21,601 nt of DNA from positions 1 through 21,601 of the forward strand of contig JAKAWO010000012.1 of NCBI GenBank assembly GCA_021827255.1, read 5' to 3'. The position numbers and the translations under genes are program-made. Source of the DNA: Acidobacteriota bacterium (GTDB lineage Bacteria > Acidobacteriota > Terriglobia > UBA7540). Under the pieces are notes generated by a model. The model was not told the origin of the DNA. It saw only the letters and a list, made by a program, of their open reading frames with translations, and did not search any database. The first letter of the stretch is position 1, and the number at the start of each line of letters is the position of its first letter. Below are positions 7,622 to 16,174 of this stretch, piece after piece.

Positions 7622-8986
7622 ATGACAAAGCGAACAATCTTGCTCTTGGTTCTATGTTTTCTGGCCTCTTCGCCTTCGCGGGCCCAGCAGAATCTCCTGC
7701 CGCTAGCTTCAGCGATTCGGCAGGTGGTTGAAAAGGACCCCGGGGTTTTGGCGCGCCAAGCTGACTTGAGAGCGGCCGAAAACGATACACGCCGCGCTGA
7801 GGCTAAGCGGCTGCCAAAACTTTACATAACGACCGGCAGCGGAGTGGGGAAAAGCGTGGACGACTTGGCGAACGTCCTGCTGACAGGCCTCGTGCCGGTG
7901 GCCGTGACCAATCCCCGCACACGGTCGCGGCTGGCCAATCTCTCCTTGAGCCGGCCCTACGTGGTGCCGGGAGCCAGCCTCGAAGATAATCTGTACGACG
8001 GCGGACGGACGGCGGCGGCGATTGAAACAGCGCGGTTAACTGCCGACAAGTCGGAGGTCGGTCGGGCGAGAGCGCGCCAGACGGTGGCCTACCAAGCCGC
8101 CCTTGACTACGCTCGGCTGGCGCAGGGGCAAATTCTCCAGCGTGACCTGGAGGAATACGCCCAGGTCGCGCAGCTTGCCGCCAAGGCGCTGGCGGAGCAA
8201 GCGAAGGTCGGGAAGATCACGCCCGCCGACGCGCTCGCGGGCGAATCGAAATACCAGGCGGCCGAAGCGGCGCTCGGCAACGACCGCGATGACCTGCGCC
8301 TGTGGAGCGATCTGCTGCGACGCCTGGGAAGCTTTGCTCAGGATGCGGCCTTCGATACGCGCCCGCTCGAAGCGTATCTGGCGCAGTATCCGCTGTCGCC
8401 CATGCCGGAAGCCATGGAGACTTCAAAAGCTCACGCCGTCCGCGACGCTGCCCTCGATGCCCGGATTGCCGCCGAGCGCCTTCGCGCGGCGCGCGCGGCG
8501 CGTCTGCCGCAGGTGAGCTTTGTGGCCGAATACGGCTTTCAATTTTCAAATCTGTTGTTCACTTTCCGGCCGGGCTACAACGTCGGCGTGCAGGTTAGTT
8601 ATCCACTGTTTACGAGCGGCAGTCGGTCGCGGAGGATCTCCGCCGGCGAAGCGGAGCTCACGGCGGCCCGCCTCGAAGCGAGCAAGGCGCGGGAGGAGCA
8701 AGCCGCGCAATACGACCAGATGGCTGAAGAAAACCGCAAAATCGGGCGCGCGCTCGAAGCCGCCCAAAGCGACCTTGCCCAAGCCGTGGAAGTTTACCGG
8801 GTCACGCGCCTGAAATATGACCAGGGCATCGAGTCCGCCGCCGATCTGTTGAAGGCCGCGGGGTTCTTATTGAAGAGTCGCCAGCAGTGCTTGGCCCTGG
8901 CGCAATCCAGCCTGCTGCTGCGCTGGTCAGCGCTTCGATCCCAGGACCAACTGATTTCGACCCTGGAACGAGGGTCGTTGCCCTAA
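7622..8986 (+). CDS. TolC-family outer-membrane efflux channel protein
   Basis: A 454-residue protein with a clear signal peptide (MTKRTILLLVLCFLASSPSRA, cleavage after residue 21). Two long alpha-helical halves rich in A, E, R, Q and L follow, the repeated pattern of outer-membrane efflux proteins. The second half contains the beta-strand patch FVAEYGFQFSN, then YNVGVQVSYPLFTSGSRSRR, the recognisable TolC-family signature before the second coiled coil. It would form the trimeric outer-membrane duct of a tripartite pump. The stop is one base before the adaptor gene's ATG, so the two form an operon. The 212 bases between it and the regulator stop hold no supported gene. The 454-residue length is normal. 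The exported substrate cannot be told. Confidence 0.92.
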   Translation: MTKRTILLLVLCFLASSPSRAQQNLLPLASAIRQVVEKDPGVLARQADLRAAENDTRRAEAKRLPKLYITTGSGVGKSVDDLANVLLTGLVPVAVTNPRTRSRLANLSLSRPYVVPGASLEDNLYDGGRTAAAIETARLTADKSEVGRARARQTVAYQAALDYARLAQGQILQRDLEEYAQVAQLAAKALAEQAKVGKITPADALAGESKYQAAEAALGNDRDDLRLWSDLLRRLGSFAQDAAFDTRPLEAYLAQYPLSPMPEAMETSKAHAVRDAALDARIAAERLRAARAARLPQVSFVAEYGFQFSNLLFTFRPGYNVGVQVSYPLFTSGSRSRRISAGEAELTAARLEASKAREEQAAQYDQMAEENRKIGRALEAAQSDLAQAVEVYRVTRLKYDQGIESAADLLKAAGFLLKSRQQCLALAQSSLLLRWSALRSQDQLISTLERGSLP

Positions 8987-8987
8987 C

Positions 8988-10220
8988 ATGCGACTGTTTA
9001 ATCGCCGGAATCTTATCTTGCTGCTGCTCCTGGCCGGGACGGTTTTGGGCCTGGTGTTGTGGAGGGAGTTCGGCGGGACGCTTCCCACCATCATGGCGGC
9101 ACGGGCAGAGCGAGGAAACCTCACACAGGATTTCCGCACGAACGGCGTGGTGGAACCGGCGGAATGGCGCGAGGCGCGAGCTCGATTCGCGGGGCGGGTG
9201 ATCGCCGTCAATGCCCACGAAGGTGACTTGGTGCGCGCCGGCCAGTCGCTCGGGCAGCTTGACCCCCGCGCCGCGCGGGCGGCGCTCGCTCAGGCGCGCA
9301 CCCAACTGCTGGATGCAGAACAAGCCGAGGCGAGCTCCACCGGGCGCGCCGCGCTCGCCCCACTCGAAGCGCAGGTCGCCGCCGCGCGGGCGGATGTGAA
9401 GGTCGCCGCTTCAGCTCGCCGCAGAGATCAGTTTCTTCTCCAGCAAAAAGCCATCAGCCGCCCGGAGTTCGACCAAGCCGAGGCGAGCTATCAGAAGGCG
9501 GCAGACAAATTGAAGGCGCTCGAGGAACAAGAGCGGCAAATGCGCTCGCGCACCCTGCCGCTTCGTCGGCGAGCCGCGGAGGCGCGGGTGGAGCAGGCCC
9601 GAGTGGCTTTGGAGGAGGCGGAGAGCCGCTGGGCGGAAACCCGCATCCCGGCTCCCATGACCGGGACCTTGCTGGTCCGGCCACCTAACCCCGGAACCCT
9701 GATCAATCCGGGCGATCTGTTGGCCAAAGTTGGAGATATTTCCCGCTTGCGCGTTCGGGCCTACATTGACCAGCCGGATTTTCCAGCCCTTCGCGTCGGA
9801 TCCGCGGTGCGCATCACCTCGACGGGTTTTCCCGGCGTCTCCTGGAAAGGCCATGTGGAACGAGTGTCCGCCCAGCTCAGCACTATCGGCAAGCGCGTAG
9901 TCGGCGAGGCCCTCTGCTCGATTGACAACGGCCACGACCCGCTGCCCGTCAATTCCAACGTGGACCTCACGTTCACCAGCCGCGAGATGCGGAACGTCCT
10001 GCTGGTTCCCGTGGACGCCGTATTCCAGACGGACAACCACAACGTGGTGTACTTGCTGCGCGGAGGGCGGTTGTACGAGCAGCGAGTCAAGGTGGGCGCC
10101 AGCAATGCCGACTCGATTGTGGTGTTGAGCGGCCTGAAGGCGGGCGACGTGGTTCTCGATGACCTCACCCTCCAGCCCAAGCCCGGCATGCGCGTCCGGC
10201 CGCGCCTGGTAACCCCGTAG
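8988..10220 (+). CDS. HlyD/RND-type periplasmic adaptor (membrane fusion) protein
   Basis: A 410-residue membrane fusion protein. An N-terminal membrane anchor spans about residues 9-25 after the basic MRLFNRRN start; there is no lipobox. The first lipoyl half-motif is near 67-85 (GRVIAVNAHEGDLVRAGQ), a long coiled-coil hairpin runs about 95-215, and the second lipoyl half is at about 224-250 (PMTGTLLVRPPNPGTLINPG). Beta-barrel and membrane-proximal domains follow, with VNSNVDLTFTSREMRNVLLVPVDAVF late in the protein, written here as a description of the conserved 'VPxxAVF' region. It would bridge an inner-membrane pump and the TolC channel encoded one base upstream. No ABC or RND pump gene follows: the next gene converges from the other strand 39 bases away. 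It must use a pump encoded elsewhere or outside this window. Confidence 0.9.
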   Translation: MRLFNRRNLILLLLLAGTVLGLVLWREFGGTLPTIMAARAERGNLTQDFRTNGVVEPAEWREARARFAGRVIAVNAHEGDLVRAGQSLGQLDPRAARAALAQARTQLLDAEQAEASSTGRAALAPLEAQVAAARADVKVAASARRRDQFLLQQKAISRPEFDQAEASYQKAADKLKALEEQERQMRSRTLPLRRRAAEARVEQARVALEEAESRWAETRIPAPMTGTLLVRPPNPGTLINPGDLLAKVGDISRLRVRAYIDQPDFPALRVGSAVRITSTGFPGVSWKGHVERVSAQLSTIGKRVVGEALCSIDNGHDPLPVNSNVDLTFTSREMRNVLLVPVDAVFQTDNHNVVYLLRGGRLYEQRVKVGASNADSIVVLSGLKAGDVVLDDLTLQPKPGMRVRPRLVTP

Positions 10221-10242
10221 AGGCTGGGGAGGGCGCGTCAGG

Positions 10243-10258
10243 GCCCGCCGACGCGGGC
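10243..10258 (+). terminator. possible weak terminator hairpin between convergent genes
   Basis: GCCCGC (10243-10248) and GCGGGC (10253-10258) form a perfect 6-bp GC stem around the tetraloop CGAC, in the 39-base gap between the convergent adaptor and bshC genes. Only TT follows on the plus strand, so termination would be weak. An alternative 6-bp pairing (10234-10239 with 10250-10255) overlaps it. Confidence 0.35.
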
Positions 10259-10259
10259 T

Positions 10260-11897
10260 TCAGATGTCGAGCGTTTGGTGATCGAAGGAATCAAAATCAA
10301 TGCGTTCCAGAAGCCGGTCGAGCAGCTCGTAACCCGCCCGTCCTAGGAAATAGGCGCCGCTAATTTCCCGCTCCTGCAAGTTGTGGCGAGGCGTCAGGAA
10401 TCGTTGGAGCATCTCCTGATGGCGGCGCAACAGTTCGGAGCGTTCAAGCGCCGCTCTACTCACCTTGCTCTTCAGCCGCTCAACTTGATATTTGATCTTT
10501 TCTTCGGTGCGCCGCAGCGCGCCCAGCAGCGTGGGGTCCAGGGATTCGATGTCAGCGTGCAGGCGCTCCATGATGCGGTTGAGTTCCTGTTCATTCTCCT
10601 CGAATCGCGCCGTCCAGCCTTCAGCCAGGCCTGCGGCCCCAATTTTCTGGCTAAGGTGCGCCCCGCCCTGCCACACATCCTCCAGGAGGAGGCGGTATTT
10701 CTCCATCAGTCGCCGACAGCGGGCGTCGAGAAGCGTGAAAGCGCCGCGGGGAAAAATCATCGGCATCGGACGGCCAAAAGCATTGTAAAGCACCTGAGCC
10801 TGTCCAAAGTAAGCCAGCTCGGAGGGCCCGGCGATGTAGGCGATGGTGGGAAGAAGGCAGTCCTGCACAGCCGGCCGAAGCAGCACGTTGGGAGAAAAGA
10901 TGAGCGGCTGGGCCTGAACCTTCGCGCGCAGCTCAGCCAGAGATAAATCCTCTTCTTCACTTAAGAAATAACCCTTCTCGCCCCGCCCGTCGCGGTGGTG
11001 AAGCGGCCGCCGGGAACCCTCGCGCTCCATAAAGACCAAGGTTGAGTTTTCCACCAGATGAACCTGAGCGTGATAACCGGCTTTGATCAATTCCCGGGAT
11101 CGTTCGCTTAACAGCCGGCGCAGTTCATCGGCGCGGGAAATCGCTTCGAGGTAGAGGTGGGCGCTGAGCCGGTGAATCTCTTCATCCAACGGGTCGAGCA
11201 ACACCACTCCCCAGCGGGTGAATAGACGGGTCATGAACCGGCCAAAAGCCCTTGGCCACGTTTCGCCGGCCGGGTAGGATGCGCGAAGGTCCGCGAGCAA
11301 ACGGTCTCGGGATTCACCCGGAGGCAAGAGGGACTCCAGACGCTCAAGCGCGGAACCCACTCCCGGCGACAGTTTCACATAGCCTACCGAAGACTGCGGC
11401 CCCGGCCGCTCGCCGGGGTCGCCCAGAACCACCAGCTCGTCCGCATCCGTCAAGACGTTCGCCTGCGCCACTTCTTCGAGGTCATGGTCTTCCGACGCCA
11501 GCCAGAAGATGGGCACGGCTTCAAACCCGCGCCTCCGCAGGGATTCTGCCAGCTTGACCGCCGTGAGCGCTTTGTAAAGGGTAAACACGGGGCCCGAAAA
11601 AAAACCGGCCTGCTGGCCGGTGACCACGGCAAAGGTCCCCGCCTCTAGCAGGCGCTCAATGTTGCGGACGGTCTCGGGCCCGCAGCCGAAGGCTCGGTTC
11701 TGGCGAAGCAAAACCTGCGCAACTTCGCGCCGGCGTCCGTCCGAGCCGCGCAGCCGCTCGGTCAGAGCCGTCACTGCACTGACGTCGGGCGGCTGATCGC
11801 CATAAAAGGGCGCAACGCGCTCGTAGTGGTAGAGATAATCTGCCAGGATGGTGCTCGTTTTGGGGACGCGCGTGTATGAAATTGAGCTAGGTGGCAT
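10260..11897 (-). CDS. bshC: bacillithiol biosynthesis cysteine-adding enzyme BshC
   Basis: A 545-residue protein, the normal length for BshC. The signature VVTGQQAGFFSGPVFTLYKA (about residues 91-110) and the IFWLASEDHDLEEV segment (130-143) are the most conserved parts of this family. A Rossmann-like core follows and then a long C-terminal coiled coil (about 420-500). BshC is the enzyme assigned to adding cysteine to glucosaminyl-malate, the last step of bacillithiol synthesis, a cytoplasmic low-molecular-weight thiol. The ATG is preceded by AGGAT about ten bases upstream. It lies 104 bases after the aldolase-family gene on the same strand, so it may be read through from the carB block or from its own weak promoter. 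The partners bshA and bshB are not in the window. Confidence 0.95.
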   Translation of the reverse strand: MPPSSISYTRVPKTSTILADYLYHYERVAPFYGDQPPDVSAVTALTERLRGSDGRRREVAQVLLRQNRAFGCGPETVRNIERLLEAGTFAVVTGQQAGFFSGPVFTLYKALTAVKLAESLRRRGFEAVPIFWLASEDHDLEEVAQANVLTDADELVVLGDPGERPGPQSSVGYVKLSPGVGSALERLESLLPPGESRDRLLADLRASYPAGETWPRAFGRFMTRLFTRWGVVLLDPLDEEIHRLSAHLYLEAISRADELRRLLSERSRELIKAGYHAQVHLVENSTLVFMEREGSRRPLHHRDGRGEKGYFLSEEEDLSLAELRAKVQAQPLIFSPNVLLRPAVQDCLLPTIAYIAGPSELAYFGQAQVLYNAFGRPMPMIFPRGAFTLLDARCRRLMEKYRLLLEDVWQGGAHLSQKIGAAGLAEGWTARFEENEQELNRIMERLHADIESLDPTLLGALRRTEEKIKYQVERLKSKVSRAALERSELLRRHQEMLQRFLTPRHNLQEREISGAYFLGRAGYELLDRLLERIDFDSFDHQTLDI

Positions 11898-11947
11898 TCG
11901 CGAAGATCCTGCCCTGCTGGCCTGGCGGTCACACGCCGGCTCGCCCC

Positions 11948-11953
11948 ATCATA
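11948..11953 (-). promoter_or_regulatory. possible -10 element upstream of bshC
   Basis: TATGAT on the minus strand (one mismatch to TATAAT) lies about 50 bases before the bshC ATG in the 104-base gap. No good -35 hexamer stands 16-18 bases upstream, so support is thin. Confidence 0.25.
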
Positions 11954-12001
11954 AAACGAAACGCGCTTCTTTGGATGGATGCTCCGAAGCGGGCAGGCGA
12001 T

Positions 12002-12916
12002 TCAAGAATCGAGGGCTGATTGCGCCTTGCCAAGAACGGCGGCAATTTGCTCCCGTTCCTTGGCGGTCACTGGCAACAGGGGCCGCCGAGGCTCGCCGCC
12101 ACAATATCCCCGCAATTCCATCGCTGCTTTGATGCCTGCCACGCCGAACGGCGCGGCAATCTGGGTGACCAAGGGCGCCAGGGCTGCCTGAAGCTGGGCC
12201 GCTCGTTTTCGGTCTTGGGCGGTGAAGGCTTCCACCAGGGCGGTGCACAATCCCGCGGCGTAGCCTGCCGGCCCTAGAACCGCTCCCGCCGCGCCAGCCT
12301 TTAGCCCCTCGAGCACAATCAGCGCTGAGCCCACCAGCACTCGAAAGCCCGGTTTCGATTTCCTGATGACCTCCCGGACAAACCGCAAGTCGCCGGAACT
12401 CTCTTTTAGCCCCGCAATGTTCGGGTGACGCGAGAGCATTGCAATCGCGTCCGCGCTGATGGTCACGCCGGTAAACTGTGGAATTGAGTAAATCAGGACG
12501 GGCCGGCGGAGGGCGTCGGCGATCGCTCGATAGTGCTCCACCAGCGCCGCCGAATTCATCCTGGGCTTGTAGTAGCCCGGCGTCACAACCAGGACGGCAT
12601 CGGCGCCGCGGCGAATCGCCTCACGGCTCAGGCGGATCGTCGCTCGGGTGCTCTCCATGCCCGTGCCCGCCAGCAGCAACGCCGGTGGCCGAATCTCGCG
12701 CCGGGCCAGCGTCAGGCAGCGCAATCGCTCGCCTTCCGTCAAATAAGGCGCCTCGCCCGTCGAGCCGGCCACCACCACGCCGCTGAGGCTCGTGGCTTGG
12801 TAGGCTCGAAGGTTGGCGACGAAGCCGCGCTCGTCCAGCTCGCCGCGACGATTGAAGGGAGTCACCAGGGCAGCAAAGATCCCGTGCAGGCGTCGAATGA
12901 TCTGTTCTCGCGTCAT
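12002..12916 (-). CDS. DHDPS/NAL-family aldolase, resembling 4-hydroxy-2-oxoglutarate aldolase (HOGA1-like)
   Basis: A 304-residue TIM-barrel lyase of the dihydrodipicolinate synthase / N-acetylneuraminate lyase family. The substrate-binding loop is GSTGEAPYLT (51-60), the catalytic tyrosine is Y143 in LIYSIPQFTG, and the Schiff-base lysine is K171 in IAGLKESSGD. Several stretches (LLLAGTGMEST, VVTPGYYKPRM, the C-terminal GYCGGEPRRPLLP) look closer to animal 4-hydroxy-2-oxoglutarate aldolase than to classic DapA, as far as memory of those sequences allows. The family cleaves or forms 2-oxo acids with pyruvate. It starts 3 bases after the carB stop, so it is cotranscribed with carB. A lysine-pathway DapA role cannot be excluded, but no dap, lys or proline-catabolism gene is near. 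The family is certain; the reaction is not. Confidence 0.88.
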   Translation of the reverse strand: MTREQIIRRLHGIFAALVTPFNRRGELDERGFVANLRAYQATSLSGVVVAGSTGEAPYLTEGERLRCLTLARREIRPPALLLAGTGMESTRATIRLSREAIRRGADAVLVVTPGYYKPRMNSAALVEHYRAIADALRRPVLIYSIPQFTGVTISADAIAMLSRHPNIAGLKESSGDLRFVREVIRKSKPGFRVLVGSALIVLEGLKAGAAGAVLGPAGYAAGLCTALVEAFTAQDRKRAAQLQAALAPLVTQIAAPFGVAGIKAAMELRGYCGGEPRRPLLPVTAKEREQIAAVLGKAQSALDS

Positions 12917-12919
12917 GCG

Positions 12920-15900
12920 TCAGCTCCGGGGCGCCAGCGTCGAGCGGGCGCCAGGGACTTCGGCACCCTCCCGGCGGGCCGCCGCGTGAAGTTCCTGAAG
13001 GCTGGCCACTTCAATTCCTTTCTCGATTTGGGCGCGGATGCCGCTGACGGCCGCCTGGGCGCCCGATATCGTGGTGATGCAGGTGACCCCGTACTGCACA
13101 GCGGCGCGCCGGATAGCCTTCTCGTCGAATCTCGAAACCCGGCCCAGCGGCGTGTTCACGAGCAGGCCTACGGATCCGTTCTTGATAAGATCCACAACGT
13201 TCGGCCGTCCTTCGTCCACTTTGAAGACCGATTCCACCTCGAGGCCCGCGCGGCGCAGGGCGGTGGCGGTGCCCCGCGTGGCGACCAGCTTGAAACCCAG
13301 CTCCGCCAGTTCGCGCCCCACCCCGACGGCCTGCGGTTTGTCGTGATCGTTGACGGATATGAAAACTCGTCCTTGCAGTGGAATCCGCTGACCGGCAGCC
13401 CATTGAGCTTTGAAGAAAGCCAGCCCGAAGCTCCCCCCCGAACCCATCACCTCGCCGGTGGATTTCATCTCCGGCCCCAACACCGTATCCACGCCCGGAA
13501 ATTTCTGGAACGGGAAAACCGGTGACTTCACAAAGTAATACCGCACGGGAAGTTCCGGCGGAAGCCCGAAGGGGGCCAATCGCCGCCCCACCATCAGCCT
13601 CGCCGCAATTTTGGCCAGCGGCACGCCGGTCGCCTTGCTCACATAGGGAACCGTCCGCGAAGCGCGTGGGTTGACTTCCAGAACATACACCTTGCCGTTT
13701 TGGATGGCATACTGAGCGTTCATCAATCCCACCACCTGGAGTTCGCGCGCCAGCCTCACGGTGTATTCGCGGAGCGTGCGGCGCACCTTTTCCGAAAGGC
13801 TCGCGGAGGGCAGAACGCAGGAGCTGTCCCCGGAGTGAATGCCCGCCTCTTCGATGTGCTGCATGATGCCGGCCACCACCACATCTTGCCCGTCGCTGAG
13901 AGCATCCACATCAATCTCCATAGCGTTTTCCAGGAAACGGTCCACCAGAATCGGGAATGCTCCCTCCAATTCCTCGGCGCGGCGGACGTAATTGATCAGG
14001 TGGTCTTCATCGTAAGCGATCACCATAGCGCGGCCGCCCAGCACATATGACGGCCGAACCAGGAGCGGGTAGCCGATGCGCCCCGCGATCTCGACGGCTT
14101 CTTCCACCGTCCGGGCGGCGCCGTTCGCCGGCTGTGGAATCGCCAGCCGCTCGAGCAGCCTCCCGAAGTGTTTCCGGTCCTCGGCCAGGTCAATGGATTC
14201 AGGAGACGTGCCGATGATCGGAACGCCCGCTTCCTTGAGCTGGCGCGCCAGATTGAGCGGCGTTTGCCCGCCGAACTGGACAATCATGCCGGCGGGTTTT
14301 TCCTCTTCCACGATCGCCGTCACGTCTTCAAAAGTGAGCGGCTCGAAATAGAGCCGGTCGGAGGTGTCGTAATCGGTCGAGACGGTCTCCGGATTGCAGT
14401 TCACCATGATCGTCTCGTAGCCTTCCTCCCGCAGCGCATACGCCGCGTGGACGCAGCAGTAATCGAATTCGATGCCCTGCCCGATGCGGTTGGGTCCGCT
14501 GCCGAGGATGACGATCTTTTTGCGCTGAGTCGGCGCCGCCTCGTCCTCCGCTTCATAGGTCGAATAGAGATACGGCGTGAAGGACTCGAACTCCGCCGAG
14601 CAGGTGTCCACTCGCTTGAAGACCGGGCGGACCCCCAACTCGAGCCGCTTTTTCCTCACTTCGGCGCCGCGCGCGTTCCAAAGTTCGCCCAAGTGCAGGT
14701 CGGAAAAGCCCATGCGCTTGGCTTCGCGCAGAACCGAAGCCGGCACGGAAGCCAGGTCGAAGCGCCTCAGTTCGTCCTGCATCACGACCATCTGGCGAAC
14801 CTGGTCGAGGAACCAAGGGTCAATCTTGGTGATCTCCGCCAGCGTTTCCACGCTCTCGCCCGCCGCAAAGGCGTAAAGCAAATGCCACAGCCGCTCGGGA
14901 TGCGGCGTCGCGACGCGCCGCAGCAATTCATCGCGGTCGGTCGGAGGTTGAGGAGGTTTGCGCCCCACCTCGAGCGACCGCATGCCTTTCATGAACGCTT
15001 CCTTAAACGTGCGCCCGATGGCCATCACCTCGCCGACAGACTTCATTTGCGTTCCCAGGCGCGGGTCGGCTTCAGGAAATTTCTCGCTCGCCCACTTGGG
15101 AATTTTGACGACCACATAATCAATCGTCGGCTCGAAGCAGGACGGAGTTTTTTGGGTAATGTCGTTCGGAATTTCATCCAGTCGGTAACCCACCGCGAGC
15201 CGCGCCGCGATCTTGGCGATGGGGAAGCCGGTCGCTTTCGACGCCAGCGCCGAACTCCGGGACACGCGCGGATTCATCTCAATCACCACCATGCGGCCCG
15301 TCATCGGCTCGACGGCAAACTGGATGTTCGAGCCTCCGGTTTCCACTCCCACCGCGCGGATCACCTTGAACGCCGCGTCGCGCATCCGCTGGTATTCCTT
15401 GTCGGTCAGGGTTTGCTGCGGAGCGACCGTCACCGAATCCCCTGTATGCACGCCCATCGGATCAAAATTTTCAATCGAGCAGATGACCACGGCGTTGTCG
15501 GCGTGGTCGCGCATCACTTCCAGCTCAAATTCCTTCCAGCCAAGGACGGATTCTTCGACGAGAACTTCATGAACAGGGCTTAAATCGAGCCCGAATCGCA
15601 CTCGCTCGGCCAGTTCCTCGCGGTTGTAGGCGATGCCGGAGCCGGTGCCGCCGAGCGTGAACGACGGCCGCAGAATCAGCGGAAAACCAATCTGCTCTGC
15701 CGCCTTCTGCGCCGCTTCCACCGAGTTCACCAGCACGCTGCGCGGCACCTCGAGCCCAATCCCGATCATCGCGTCTTTGAACCAAAGCCGGTCTTCGGCG
15801 ATTTTGATGGCCTTGAGCGACGCGCCGATGAGTTGCACTTTGTGACGGTCCAGGATTCCCTTCTCGGCCAGTTCGACCGCCAGGTTGAGCGCCGTCTGTC

Positions 15901-16174
15901 CGCCCACCGTGGGCAGCACCGCGTCGGGTTTTTCGCGCACCAGAATAGCGTCCAGATACTCGGCGGTCAGCGGCTCGATGTAGGTCCGGTCGGCAAACTC
16001 CGGATCGGTCATGATCGTCGCCGGGTTCGAGTTCACCAGCACCACTTCATAACCGTCCGCCTTCAGCGCCTTGCACGCCTGCGTCCCCGAATAGTCAAAC
16101 TCGCACGCCTGGCCAATCACAATCGGCCCCGAGCCGATAATCAAAATTTTGCGCAGGTCAGTTCGTTTGGGCAT
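12920..16174 (-). CDS. carB: carbamoyl-phosphate synthase large subunit
   Basis: A 1084-residue protein, full length for CarB. Two homologous ATP-grasp halves are visible. The first begins KILIIGSGPIVIGQACEFDY, with LPTVGGQTALNLAVEL and EMNPRVSRSSALASKATG. The second begins IVILGSGPNRIGQGIEFDY at about residue 560, with IVQFGGQTPLNLARQL and LEVNPRASRTVPYVSKATG. The C-terminal 140 residues form the MGS-like allosteric domain. The enzyme makes carbamoyl phosphate from bicarbonate, two ATP and the ammonia channelled from CarA, feeding pyrimidine and arginine synthesis. Its ATG overlaps the end of the upstream membrane-coil gene by 17 bases. Unusually, carA is about 2.3 kb upstream with four accessory genes between, so carB may depend on read-through across hairpin repeats or on an unseen internal promoter. 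Long open frames on the opposite strand are GC-driven shadows. Confidence 0.98.
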   Translation of the reverse strand: MPKRTDLRKILIIGSGPIVIGQACEFDYSGTQACKALKADGYEVVLVNSNPATIMTDPEFADRTYIEPLTAEYLDAILVREKPDAVLPTVGGQTALNLAVELAEKGILDRHKVQLIGASLKAIKIAEDRLWFKDAMIGIGLEVPRSVLVNSVEAAQKAAEQIGFPLILRPSFTLGGTGSGIAYNREELAERVRFGLDLSPVHEVLVEESVLGWKEFELEVMRDHADNAVVICSIENFDPMGVHTGDSVTVAPQQTLTDKEYQRMRDAAFKVIRAVGVETGGSNIQFAVEPMTGRMVVIEMNPRVSRSSALASKATGFPIAKIAARLAVGYRLDEIPNDITQKTPSCFEPTIDYVVVKIPKWASEKFPEADPRLGTQMKSVGEVMAIGRTFKEAFMKGMRSLEVGRKPPQPPTDRDELLRRVATPHPERLWHLLYAFAAGESVETLAEITKIDPWFLDQVRQMVVMQDELRRFDLASVPASVLREAKRMGFSDLHLGELWNARGAEVRKKRLELGVRPVFKRVDTCSAEFESFTPYLYSTYEAEDEAAPTQRKKIVILGSGPNRIGQGIEFDYCCVHAAYALREEGYETIMVNCNPETVSTDYDTSDRLYFEPLTFEDVTAIVEEEKPAGMIVQFGGQTPLNLARQLKEAGVPIIGTSPESIDLAEDRKHFGRLLERLAIPQPANGAARTVEEAVEIAGRIGYPLLVRPSYVLGGRAMVIAYDEDHLINYVRRAEELEGAFPILVDRFLENAMEIDVDALSDGQDVVVAGIMQHIEEAGIHSGDSSCVLPSASLSEKVRRTLREYTVRLARELQVVGLMNAQYAIQNGKVYVLEVNPRASRTVPYVSKATGVPLAKIAARLMVGRRLAPFGLPPELPVRYYFVKSPVFPFQKFPGVDTVLGPEMKSTGEVMGSGGSFGLAFFKAQWAAGQRIPLQGRVFISVNDHDKPQAVGVGRELAELGFKLVATRGTATALRRAGLEVESVFKVDEGRPNVVDLIKNGSVGLLVNTPLGRVSRFDEKAIRRAAVQYGVTCITTISGAQAAVSGIRAQIEKGIEVASLQELHAAARREGAEVPGARSTLAPRS

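Noticed and set aside
7431..7625. Small 64-codon plus-strand frame between the regulator and TolC genes
   Set aside because: It has no ribosome binding site, no motif and an Arg-rich composition typical of random GC-rich frames.
10243..10258. Strong bidirectional terminator between the adaptor and bshC genes
   Set aside because: The hairpin is only 6 bp and has no real T-run on either side; kept only as a weak candidate.
12533..13525. 330-codon plus-strand frame over the aldolase and carB ends
   Set aside because: It crosses two well-supported minus-strand genes and gives a low-quality, Arg/His-rich protein.
14168..15583. 471-codon open frame on the plus strand opposite carB
   Set aside because: It is antisense to a certain carB, its product is Arg/His-rich with no fold pattern, and long antisense frames are common in GC-rich genes.
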